21,912 nucleotides of DNA from a virus. Position 1 is the stretch's first letter; the number at the start of each line of letters is the position of its first letter. The notes beneath the pieces were generated by a model that was given only the letters and a program-made list of their open reading frames with translations, searched no databases and was not told the origin of the DNA. The stretch is taken from positions 1-21,912 of IMG/VR virus record IMGVR_UViG_3300037585_003867; one strand, written 5' to 3'. Below are positions 16,071 to 21,768 of this stretch, piece by piece. A program made the translations under genes and the position numbers.

Positions 16071-16783
16071 TTCATCATATTTTTATATACATTACCTATA
16101 GCTATAAGTTGGGAGGAGGTAGGTAAAGTAACATCCATATAAAACTCAGCGGCTAAAAGTTCCCCGCTAAAAAATTCAACTACACCAGATCCACTATTTC
16201 CTGCACCGATTTGGTCTATATCCCATTCTAAACCATTGTTAGTTTCATCACTAACAGCTATTAAATCTCCATCTATGTTGTAAAAATTTAAAACTTGAGA
16301 GGTTGCTGCATGAGTTAATATAAGAACCTCAACATCAGACCCAAACGTATAGTTCGTTGAGCTGTTATCTGTATTATTTGTTGCCGCAGTTTTTTCCCCC
16401 TCTCTTGAACTACTACTTTGCCATTTTATAGAGGTACCTCCAGCACCTATAACAAGATGAGGATATGGTGAGCCAGACTCCGAAGCTAACGTTCCGTCTG
16501 ATGTATAGTCTCCATCAACCCAGGCAAAAACCCACACCCAGGTTTCCGTCGCAGTCGCCTGTTCTGGGGTTGCTAATATTAAAATATCTTCGTCAAAAAG
16601 GGTTGAGGTTCTAGTGGGATCAAGTTTTGCATTGGTTCCAGCGGCTTTATGTGTTGGTTTTCTCCCCGATGTCGATTGTTCCCAATTCGCTGTGTTTGAC
16701 CCTCTAGACGCTCTAGTAGCTATTGATTCATCACCTGTTGTTGTTGGGGATTCTGCTTTAAATATTACGTTTGCTTTTGCCAT
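16067..16783 (-). CDS. Lectin-like virion protein (tentative)
   Basis: 238 residues, Ser/Thr/Gly/Asp-rich with well spaced Trp residues. The order TSTLFDEDILILATPEQATA, TWVWVFAWVD, SSTNYTFGSDVEVLILTHAA followed by VLNFYNIDGDLIAVSD and EFFSGELLAAEFYMDVTL is like a concanavalin/LamG-type jelly roll (two sheets, 'v.v...dg..l..Y.nG..' strand). Such domains are used in phage appendages for glycan binding. The pattern is loose and no ligand residues can be named. Its stop codon overlaps that of the plus-strand winged-helix gene. Confidence 0.5.
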   Translation of the reverse strand: MAKANVIFKAESPTTTGDESIATRASRGSNTANWEQSTSGRKPTHKAAGTNAKLDPTRTSTLFDEDILILATPEQATATETWVWVFAWVDGDYTSDGTLASESGSPYPHLVIGAGGTSIKWQSSSSREGEKTAATNNTDNSSTNYTFGSDVEVLILTHAATSQVLNFYNIDGDLIAVSDETNNGLEWDIDQIGAGNSGSGVVEFFSGELLAAEFYMDVTLPTSSQLIAIGNVYKNMMN

Positions 16784-16787
16784 AATC

Positions 16788-17303
16788 TTATGCGTTAGGT
16801 ACCTGTACAGGTGTTGGGATTGTTACAAATACATCAGAAGTTGTAAAACCAGGGATATCAAGTACGGCCCTTATATCAAACTCATCAAAAGCACTGCTGG
16901 AATCAAGGCTATGACCTTCATACGGTAAACCGCTGCCTGTTGTTAAATTAATGGTTTCATAATCATCATCGCCACTTATAGTTATGTCACTTGTTGCTGG
17001 AGCAAGAAAATATGAATTATTGCCATTGTTGTAATTAAATATATTAAAAACAGCAGAGTGAGGTCCCTGGCTTGTAGTTTCATTTGTAATAGTTACGGTT
17101 GCCGTTCCATTCATTATTTTTCCTGCCGTTTCTGTTTTTCCTGATACAATAGCTTCTTGGGTGGCCGAACCGTGAGTAAGAAAGAATCTTAAACCAAAAG
17201 CTTCGTCTGTATTTTTATCATATAACAACACAGCAGGAGCGTCAGCTTTAGGGGCAGAGCTTGCTGAGGGTTTTATTGTATTTGATAATCCTAATCCTAA
17301 CAT
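16788..17303 (-). CDS. Beta-rich virion-associated protein
   Basis: 171 residues: MLGLGLSNTIKPSASSAPKA then an Ig-like beta series (GTATVTITNETTSQG, AVFNIFNYNNGNNSYFLAPA, DYETINLTTGSG, DIRAVLDIPGFTTSDV). No signal peptide, membrane helix or Cys. It probably forms part of an appendage with the neighbouring lectin-like protein; the name is by composition and position only. Its start overlaps the end of the DUF5675-like gene by 7 bases. Confidence 0.5.
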   Translation of the reverse strand: MLGLGLSNTIKPSASSAPKADAPAVLLYDKNTDEAFGLRFFLTHGSATQEAIVSGKTETAGKIMNGTATVTITNETTSQGPHSAVFNIFNYNNGNNSYFLAPATSDITISGDDDYETINLTTGSGLPYEGHSLDSSSAFDEFDIRAVLDIPGFTTSDVFVTIPTPVQVPNA

Positions 17304-17815
17304 TGTCCAAAAAATTCACTCACATCAGTTTGTGAGAGGATTAAACATTTTGCAAAGTCTCTGTACGTTATAATCACTTCTTCTTCTTTTTGGACCGCTT
17401 TCGCGATTTTTTCGTAGATACGCTTGTAGGCTTTTGTGGAGCTCCCAATAAACCCATCTTCTGTAACATTATTGTTGCTTTGCGTATCACCCACAAGCAG
17501 GCACCCCGCAGTATCCTCATCTGTATTACCACAATGAATAAGTACATACGTAAAATTAGGGACATCAAGGATTTCAAGCATCCCCATATGTATTTCAGAG
17601 AATCTTTTGGCGTACTTGGCATCGAAGCCACCCACTCTCCTAAAACCGAGGCGGTACTCTCCTTCAGGTATACAAGTCTCTCCTTGCACCTTTTTATCGC
17701 GGCTCTCATCTTCGAGAGTATAGCATAAAAACTTTCTTTTATCATCTGTTATATCGAATAGTATTCCGTTAGTCGAGTCCTTTCCTTTGTTGAATCTTAT
17801 TACTTCTAATTTCAT
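17297..17815 (-). CDS. DUF5675-like protein, possible cell-wall-acting
   Basis: 172 residues. The central part carries the marks I associate with DUF5675: LCYTLEDESRDKK (30-42), ETCIPEGEYRLGF (46-58), EILDVPNFTYVLIHCGNTDE (81-100) and DTAGCLLVGD (101-110). The IH.GN...DT.GC.LVG core, with His94 and Cys105, resembles the His/Cys arrangement of L,D-transpeptidase (YkuD) folds, which suggests a peptidoglycan-directed activity. The family has no proven function that I know, and I see no other lysis gene (holin, endolysin) here, so it is a lysis or entry candidate. There is no signal peptide. Two or more other open frames within it are shadows. Confidence 0.7.
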   Translation of the reverse strand: MKLEVIRFNKGKDSTNGILFDITDDKRKFLCYTLEDESRDKKVQGETCIPEGEYRLGFRRVGGFDAKYAKRFSEIHMGMLEILDVPNFTYVLIHCGNTDEDTAGCLLVGDTQSNNNVTEDGFIGSSTKAYKRIYEKIAKAVQKEEEVIITYRDFAKCLILSQTDVSEFFGQC

Positions 17816-17900
17816 TCTTTAATTTATTTAATCGGATTTTCTCTGCTTCTTTAGCGTGATCTTTTCTTTTTCTTATTGGGTTGAAATAAAACTTCTTCAA
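17769..17900 (-). CDS. Possible 43-residue basic protein with TTG start
   Basis: The 81-base gap between 17815 and 17897 holds an open frame that begins with TTG overlapping the previous stop codon (TTGA) and ends 47 bases inside the DUF5675-like gene. It would code LKKFYFNPIRKRKDHAKEAE followed by KIRLNKLKNEIRSNK and a short tail: basic and helix-like. The coupled start is the main argument; a non-ATG start, the overlap and short length argue against. Treat it as unproven. Confidence 0.25.
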   Translation of the reverse strand: MKKFYFNPIRKRKDHAKEAEKIRLNKLKNEIRSNKIQQRKGLD

Positions 17901-18547
17901 TCGCTCCAACTGTGAGATAACCCTTTTCTTATTAAATCACACCCTTCTCCAACACATCCTCCTCCTCCTTCTTTACTAGATCCTGATGATCCTTGTCCAG
18001 CAGATGTGCGTCTTAGAATCTTGTATTTTTCAAATTCTCTGCTTTTTGGATCTTCGTTTTCGTCCATAAGATACTTAAGTTTAGTCGTCTCTAACATGCT
18101 CATCCTTAATTCTCCTGCTTCATCGTCACTAAGTGGCCTCCCAGCAAGACTCTCCAGCTGTGATTTTTTTAATGCCATAGGAGAGACAGGAGGTGTGTAT
18201 ATAGGTTTACCTTTTTTGTTAACTCCTACTTTTTGAGATATCATTGGGGTTTTAGATTTTTTAAATTCTTTATGAAATTCAAATTCTGGGCTAGGCTCTG
18301 GAGCTAGCGAAGAGTCACCAAAAGCACTGCCAAAATCAACACCTGAAGCAGACCCCACTGCATCTTCTCTTTCTTTTTGTTCAATTACTTTTTCCCCGCC
18401 TTTCGTATATTTTAACATTTGCAAAAGGTCTTCTGTAGAATATTTATCCCCTTTAGGACTAGAGTAATATTTTAAAGCATGCATAAGATCCCCAAGCTTT
18501 CCTGGGGGAAGCTTACCACCTTCTGCGTATCTTTTTACGTATCTCAT
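17897..18547 (-). CDS. Virion-associated protein with N-terminal YAEGGK motif
   Basis: 216 residues, mostly disordered-looking: MRYVKRYAEGGKLPPGKLGD, a helical part (LMHALKYYSS, TEDLLQMLKYTKGG), Lys-rich linkers (SKTPMISQKVGVNKKGKPIY), a second helical part (ALKKSQLESLAGRPLSDDEA) and a Gly-rich end with two Cys (GGGGCVGEGCD). The tripartite Tyr-x-x-Gly-Gly-Lys start also occurs in the gene before it (YRNGGK) and near the C-terminus of the 196-residue protein (YKQGGR). Probably an internal or minor virion protein; not recognised. It lies 5 bases from the 176-residue gene. Confidence 0.5.
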   Translation of the reverse strand: MRYVKRYAEGGKLPPGKLGDLMHALKYYSSPKGDKYSTEDLLQMLKYTKGGEKVIEQKEREDAVGSASGVDFGSAFGDSSLAPEPSPEFEFHKEFKKSKTPMISQKVGVNKKGKPIYTPPVSPMALKKSQLESLAGRPLSDDEAGELRMSMLETTKLKYLMDENEDPKSREFEKYKILRRTSAGQGSSGSSKEGGGGCVGEGCDLIRKGLSHSWSD

Positions 18548-18552
18548 TTTTA

Positions 18553-19083
18553 TTAATCTCTACCTCCTGACGACTTATTAAAACCTTTTTTATCCCTACC
18601 ACTATTCCAGTGGGATCCATCCCACCACCCAGAGTGATGACCGCTAATAGGGGCTTTATCTTTCTTAAGCAGGTTAACTAGTTTAGGTATACCTACCATA
18701 GCCCCAAAACCAGTTCCTCCAGTTACAAGCGCTTGAATAATCTTTCTCCAATTTTCTTTATCCATACCTCCACCACTTTCTTCTCCTTCTTCCATACCTG
18801 GATCATCAGATCTCATTTCATCGAAAAACTCCTTGTTTAATCTTTTGTTTTCAGCTCGTTTTTTCTTGCGTTCTGTTTTTAAATCAGAATACCCCTCTTC
18901 TTCAGCGCTCTTAAGCTCTTCTCGGTATGATCGATTAAGAAGCTTATTTAAACCTCTTTTGTCATCTGCCTGAATAAAATCGACAGACTCTCTCATAAGT
19001 TCTGGGTTATTTCCCTCAAGCGCCTCTAAAAGCTCTTTTACACCCAATTTAGGTTTTCCTCCGTTTCTATATTTTAGCTTCAT
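18553..19083 (-). CDS. Basic/acidic helical protein with YRNGGK motif
   Basis: A longer frame begins at 19110, but the ATG at 19083 overlaps the stop of the preceding gene as ATGA and gives MKLKYRNGGKPKLGVKELLE, so 176 residues are preferred. The product has an N-terminal YRNGGK motif, a helical middle with many charged residues (LKTERKKKRAENKRLNKEFF), a hydrophobic segment near residue 120-145 (IIQALVTGGTGFGAMVGIPK, then LVNLL) that could insert into a membrane, and a Gly/His/Trp-rich tail. A hydrophobic stretch within a mainly charged protein is typical of podophage internal (ejection) proteins. Function is inference. Confidence 0.5.
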   Translation of the reverse strand: MKLKYRNGGKPKLGVKELLEALEGNNPELMRESVDFIQADDKRGLNKLLNRSYREELKSAEEEGYSDLKTERKKKRAENKRLNKEFFDEMRSDDPGMEEGEESGGGMDKENWRKIIQALVTGGTGFGAMVGIPKLVNLLKKDKAPISGHHSGWWDGSHWNSGRDKKGFNKSSGGRD

Positions 19084-19505
19084 AGTGCTGCAAAGATTTC
19101 TACATCGCAAGAGGCGGTATCCGCATCTGCATGTATTGTGTCAATATTAATAAAGGATTCCGTGGCCGAAGTTCCTGTAGCATCAGCATACATAAGAGAA
19201 TTTCCACCAATCCAGCTATCACCTGCCTCTAACTTAACATAGTACTGAGAAGTACCCCCTACTATACGTAGTTGTACGAAGTTAGTAGCATCTAGATTGG
19301 TTATTCTGATGTAATCCGCTGTAGCGTCTTTTAACGTACCAGCTGCATCAGCAGCAGCAAAAAGCAAGACCGATTGTTCAGTAGTAGTGCATGTAATAAT
19401 ACGCTTGTATAACTGAGTTACAGACTCAGACATAACATACTCACCCCCTTGCTCTACACCGTTAAGGGTTAGTTCTTCTTTTATTGATACGGTTAAAGTT
19501 GCCAT
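19080..19505 (-). CDS. Small beta-rich virion protein
   Basis: 141 residues starting MATLTVSIKEELTLNGVEQG, all-beta, with YIRITNLDATNFVQLRIVGG in the middle and the turn KLEAGDSWIGGNSLMYADAT near residue 98. The order N-terminal MATxT strand, [YI]-x-[KR]-N-L/T strand and AGD-W/[FS] turn resembles the tandem pair at 2293-3108, so it may share their fold. Probably a surface or connector protein. No ligand or enzyme motif is visible. The leader before the ATG is A/T-rich. Confidence 0.55.
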   Translation of the reverse strand: MATLTVSIKEELTLNGVEQGGEYVMSESVTQLYKRIITCTTTEQSVLLFAAADAAGTLKDATADYIRITNLDATNFVQLRIVGGTSQYYVKLEAGDSWIGGNSLMYADATGTSATESFINIDTIHADADTASCDVEIFAAL

Positions 19506-19514
19506 TGTATTGTT

Positions 19515-20105
19515 TTATTTAAAGCCAAAGGTATTACCTTTTATATAGTCATATTTGCGTGGGTTATATCTTAATCTACCACCTTGCTTGTAAACACCAC
19601 CTGTTGGATCATTCATATAATTACTAAACATATCATTGAATTGAGGTATGTATTGAGGTGTGTTTTGAATTGGATTTTCCTTATCCTTTCCACCACCTTG
19701 ACCGATCATACTTATAAATGGTGATGCAGCGGTCATAGCATCCTTAAAACTCAGCTGCTGATTAACTCCGTCGTTACCCGCAGCATCCTCCGCCATCTCT
19801 CCACCAAGGTAATTAGCCCCCATAGACAAAGAACTGCCTATTAGTTTAGGATTACCTGTGTAAATACCCGCAACAACACCCCCTACAGCTGCTGCACCCG
19901 TCCCAATAGCCCTAATCCTCTCATCACCCACCGTATCGAGGTATTCTTTCCTGTCCTCCTGGTATTTTCGTAAGCCTAATCCTGATTTTTCAGCTCTTTT
20001 AAGAGCCCTACGCTGTTTTCCACTAAATCCACCCTCAGACCCCTCCATATCGGAGTATCTATCTTGAAAATTCAAGGCTGATTTAGCTTTTTTGAGTAGT
20101 TCCAT
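19515..20105 (-). CDS. Probable internal virion or DNA-ejection protein
   Basis: 196 residues, first gene of the minus-strand module. It starts with a basic region (MELLKKAKSALNFQDRYSDM, later GKQRRALKRAEKSGLGLRKY). From about residue 66 comes a Gly/Ala-rich hydrophobic stretch (AIGTGAAAVGGVVAGIYTGN, then PKLIGSSLSMGANYLGG) long enough for two membrane passes, then a flexible Asn/Gly/Pro-rich part and a C-terminal YKQGGRLRYN. Such a Gly-zipper-like hydrophobic core fits podophage proteins that form a channel in the host envelope during DNA entry. Alternatives include a holin, less likely given the length and the basic start. A TATATTTG box ends only 7 bases before the ATG, so a leaderless transcript is possible. 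Confidence 0.5.
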   Translation of the reverse strand: MELLKKAKSALNFQDRYSDMEGSEGGFSGKQRRALKRAEKSGLGLRKYQEDRKEYLDTVGDERIRAIGTGAAAVGGVVAGIYTGNPKLIGSSLSMGANYLGGEMAEDAAGNDGVNQQLSFKDAMTAASPFISMIGQGGGKDKENPIQNTPQYIPQFNDMFSNYMNDPTGGVYKQGGRLRYNPRKYDYIKGNTFGFK

Positions 20106-20112
20106 GCTGAAG

Positions 20113-20142
20113 CAAATATACTACTTTTTTTTCTTCAACAAA
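20113..20142 (-). promoter_or_regulatory. Candidate promoter adjacent to the 20105 start
   Basis: On the minus strand TTTG (20142-20139), an 18-base spacer and TATATTTGC (box 20120-20113). The box ends 7 bases before the ATG, so transcription would begin at or next to the start codon, giving a leaderless or near-leaderless message. A stronger candidate lies about 170 bases upstream. Confidence 0.4.
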
Positions 20143-20284
20143 TACGAGTAAAAAGGACCGATTCACAACAAAATACAGCTAACCCGTATATAACATCTTA
20201 ATACTTTTAGCAGCTTTTAATGCTTCACTGTGTACACACAATAAAATCATTGAGATTAGCTTCATGTGATCTATCAAGATATAG

Positions 20285-20315
20285 CAAAGTTATAACAAAA
20301 AAATTGAAAAGTCAA
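20285..20315 (-). promoter_or_regulatory. Candidate main promoter of the minus-strand module
   Basis: TTG (20315-20313), 20-base spacer, TAACTTTGC (box 20292-20285) on the minus strand, both elements matching the Bacteroidota -33/-7 pattern. Expected start near 20278, so the first gene would have a leader of about 170 bases. Confidence 0.55.
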
Positions 20316-20361
20316 TAGTAGAGTAAATATTTAAGTAAGCGGTCCTAATTAACCGCCTCTC

Positions 20362-20445
20362 AATGCTTTAGAGTGGAAAATATGCCTAACCATCGTAAAA
20401 ATGATCCCGCGGTTTTGAAAAATTTATGAGTAATGTTTAGAGTGG
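20362..20445 (+). repeat. Direct repeat AATG(C)TTTAGAGTGG, two copies
   Basis: AATGCTTTAGAGTGG at 20362-20376 and AATGTTTAGAGTGG at 20432-20445, differing by one base insertion, start points 70 bases apart. Each copy is followed 7-12 bases later by an ATG with a very short frame (15 and 7 codons). They could be operator half-sites, iterons or leader elements. Confidence 0.5.
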
Positions 20446-20663
20446 GGATTATATACATGTACCAACGTTTACTTACGTAAACGGAAACGGAATCTCAAAC
20501 CCCCCTCCCCTAAACAAAGTTTAGAATTTGCCTTAACGTTTAACCCTATGGGTTACAGCTTGTTACGTAGTTGTACTTCAAGACATAGTTCACCTCGATG
20601 TTCTACATCGTTGGTAATCAGTGGAGGACAATCCCTCACTTAGAGTATAACTCTAACTCTATT

Positions 20664-20680
20664 AACCCCTATAAGGGGTT
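20664..20680 (+). repeat. Hairpin AACCCCT-ATA-AGGGGTT
   Basis: Perfect 7-base stem with a 3-base loop, followed on the plus strand by TTTAC. The same stem word occurs after the 84-residue gene (21220-21237). It could act as a weak terminator or as part of the structured leader. Confidence 0.5.
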
Positions 20681-20718
20681 TTACTGTTAACGTTAGTTAA
20701 GATTGTATTAGTATTCTT

Positions 20719-20739
20719 TTACTAAGTTTTACTTAGTAA
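20719..20739 (+). repeat. Perfect 9-base-pair hairpin
   Basis: TTACTAAGT, loop TTT, ACTTAGTAA. The longest uninterrupted short stem of the non-coding stretch. No poly-T follows, so a terminator role is doubtful. Confidence 0.55.
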
Positions 20740-20854
20740 TTCAGTTGTTGTTGACAATTCAATTATCAATACAAACCCATCTTGCTAAAGCAAGAGTACA
20801 AGTCTTGAGAGTCAACGCATTGAGAACCTTTAGGTTCTGTATGTTGAGAAGGGT

Positions 20855-20912
20855 AGAGTTAGAGGAATAAGAAGAAGGAAGTCTATGACTTCTTCTTATT
20901 ACTCTTAACTCT
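20855..20912 (+). repeat. Long imperfect hairpin before the 84-residue gene
   Basis: Arms of 26-29 bases around a TAT loop: the left arm begins AGAGTTAGAGGAATAAGAAG and the right arm GACTTCTTCTTATTACTCTT. The arms pair apart from a small mismatch and a 3-base bulge on the left and one base on the right. It lies about 50 bases before the start codon and could control expression of the plus-strand genes. Confidence 0.65.
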
Positions 20913-20929
20913 TAGAGGCTTCGAAGTTG

Positions 20930-20947
20930 CAAATTTCAAACCATTTA
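20930..20947 (+). repeat. Leader repeat, copy 1 (shortened)
   Basis: CAAATTTCAAACCATTTA, 13 bases before the ATG at 20961. It shares its right part (AAACCATTTA) with the copies at 21294 and 21889. Probably the 5' untranslated leader and ribosome-binding region of this gene family. Confidence 0.6.
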
Positions 20948-20960
20948 AATCTCATCTACG

Positions 20961-21215
20961 ATGAACGATTCAATTCTCAAAGACTGCCGTAAGGCAGTAA
21001 ACCAAGCTAAGTACTCAGCTACCGCTGAAAGAAAGGCTAAAGCCTTAAACCTCTTAGCAAAGCTAACCGAGGCAGTTACTAACCTCGAAGAGGTTAAGCC
21101 AAAGCCAAAGGCTAAGCCGAAGGCTAAGGCAAAGACTTCGAAGAAGTCTAAAGCTAAGTCTAAAGACTTAACGAAGCTAACTAAAGCCGAGTTGGTAGCT
21201 ATGCTAAAAGCATAG
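20961..21215 (+). CDS. Small basic protein with histone-H1-like tail, paralogue 1
   Basis: 84 residues. Residues 1-43 are a helical domain (ILKDCRKAVNQAKYSATAER, then KAKALNLLAKLTEAVTNLEEV) about 70% identical to the start of the next gene. Residues 45-69 are almost only Lys, Ala, Pro and Ser (KPKPKAKPKAKAKTSKKSKA), as in histone-H1 and HU-type tails, and the end TKLTKAELVAMLKA resembles a SAP/HeH-type small helical DNA-binding end. Likely a nucleic-acid-binding protein that compacts DNA or binds RNA. The coding sequence holds many small hairpins (for example 20983-20998, 21080-21096, 21133-21149, 21155-21170). Codon use differs from the minus-strand genes (more CGT, CTC, ACC). Function not proven. 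Confidence 0.7.
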   Translation: MNDSILKDCRKAVNQAKYSATAERKAKALNLLAKLTEAVTNLEEVKPKPKAKPKAKAKTSKKSKAKSKDLTKLTKAELVAMLKA

Positions 21216-21237
21216 TTACTAACCCCTTTAGGGGTTA
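21199..21237 (+). terminator. Two hairpins at the end of the 84-residue gene
   Basis: CTATGCT-AAA-AGCATAG spans the stop codon (21199-21215), and TAACCCC-TTTA-GGGGTTA follows 4 bases later (21220-21237). The second could end transcription, but it is followed by AAAAAAG rather than a T run on the plus strand, so a processing or RNA-stability role is also possible. Confidence 0.4.
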
Positions 21238-21256
21238 AAAAAGATTTGATAAAAGT

Positions 21257-21288
21257 TTTGGATTTTCAAGACTTCTGTCATATCTTTG
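21257..21288 (+). promoter_or_regulatory. Bacteroidota-type promoter of the 141-residue gene
   Basis: TTTG (21257-21260), a 20-base spacer and TATCTTTGC (box 21281-21288): a full match to the -33 TTTG and -7 TAnnTTTG pattern. Expected start near 21294, exactly where the 24-base leader repeat begins, 35 bases before the ATG. Confidence 0.75.
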
Positions 21289-21293
21289 CCCCG

Positions 21294-21317
21294 ACATCAA
21301 ATTTTATAAACCATTTA
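21294..21317 (+). repeat. Leader repeat, copy 2
   Basis: 24 bases, ACATCAAATTTT followed by ATAAACCATTTA, differing at one position from the copy at 21889-21912. It begins at the predicted transcription start and ends 11 bases before the ATG at 21329. Confidence 0.75.
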
Positions 21318-21328
21318 ATTCATCGAAG

Positions 21329-21754
21329 ATGAAAGACATTAATTTCAAAGATTGCCGTAAGGCAATAAACCAAGCCAAGTTCAGAGCTACCGCTGCTCGT
21401 AAGGCACAAGCGTTGAAGTTGCTAAAGCAACTAACCGAAGCGGTTTCTAACCTCGAAGAGGTTGAGGCTAAGCCAACCAAGTCGAATCGTCTGGCACGTA
21501 AGGCATCTGCAGGTCGACCACGTAACCGCAACCAAAAGTTGGAACGGCAACAAGCCAGAGATAGCGTAAGTACTACGTACTTAAAGCCTGAGGTTGTTGA
21601 AAGTTACCAAGCCCCTCGCAAGGAGGTGGTTACACTCTCCGAAGGAGAAACAGCAGAAATGGCAATGGCAAAGCTTCGCACCAAGCGTATGCAAGACGCT
21701 GAGGCACTTGCGATGGCTGAGTTCGAGGCTACTCTGGAGGTTGCCCCGTTCTAA
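21329..21754 (+). CDS. Small basic protein, paralogue 2, with longer C-terminus
   Basis: 141 residues. The first 45 (MKDINFKDCRKAINQAKFRA, then TAARKAQALKLLKQLTEAVS, then NLEEVEAKP) are the same domain as in the 84-residue protein. The middle is Arg/Lys-rich (SNRLARKASAGRPRNRNQKL), with a GRPR segment like an AT-hook core. The rest is helical and more acidic (EMAMAKLRTKRMQDAEALAM, then AEFEATLEV). So the family combines one conserved helical head with variable tails. A nucleic-acid-binding role is likely, possibly with protein contacts through the C-terminus. The coding sequence again holds hairpins, including ATTGCC-GTAA-GGCAAT (21351-21366) and AGTTGC-TAAA-GCAACT (21417-21432). It has its own promoter. 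Confidence 0.7.
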   Translation: MKDINFKDCRKAINQAKFRATAARKAQALKLLKQLTEAVSNLEEVEAKPTKSNRLARKASAGRPRNRNQKLERQQARDSVSTTYLKPEVVESYQAPRKEVVTLSEGETAEMAMAKLRTKRMQDAEALAMAEFEATLEVAPF

Positions 21755-21768
21755 GCACTCAACCCACC

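Larger units (their letters stand above)
20106..20960. other. 855-base divergent non-coding region rich in short hairpins
   Basis: No convincing gene on either strand. The left third (20106-20330) carries two minus-strand promoter candidates. From 20339 on there are perfect short stem-loops, at 20339-20356, 20466-20483, 20541-20555, 20596-20610, 20640-20656, 20664-20680, 20719-20739, 20780-20795, 20823-20838 and a long imperfect one at 20855-20912. Loops are mostly 3-4 bases (TTAC, TAT, TCT, ATA, TTT, TAAA, TTTA). A direct repeat (20362-20376 and 20432-20445) lies at the left side. Likely regulatory RNA, replication or packaging structure; which of these cannot be told from sequence alone. 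Confidence 0.7.

Noticed and set aside
17374-17745. 123-residue minus-strand frame and 112-residue plus-strand frame inside the DUF5675-like gene
   Set aside because: The DUF5675-like frame has the recognisable core; the others are low-complexity Lys/Ser readings of the same DNA.
20548-20643. 31-codon plus-strand frame beginning MGYSLLRSCTS
   Set aside because: Ser/Cys/Arg composition looks random and the stretch is dominated by hairpins; no support for translation.
20339-20912. CRISPR array
   Set aside because: The repeats are different hairpins with unlike sequences and irregular spacing; there is no constant direct repeat and no cas gene.
21309-21320. Attachment-site core for an integrase (AAACCATTTA repeats)
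   Set aside because: The repeats sit at a fixed distance before start codons and one begins at a predicted transcription start; no integrase is present, so a leader role explains them better.
21618-21628. Perfect Shine-Dalgarno-like AAGGAGGT on the plus strand
   Set aside because: It codes RKEVV within the 141-residue gene, no start codon follows at a useful distance, and the other genes do not use such sites.
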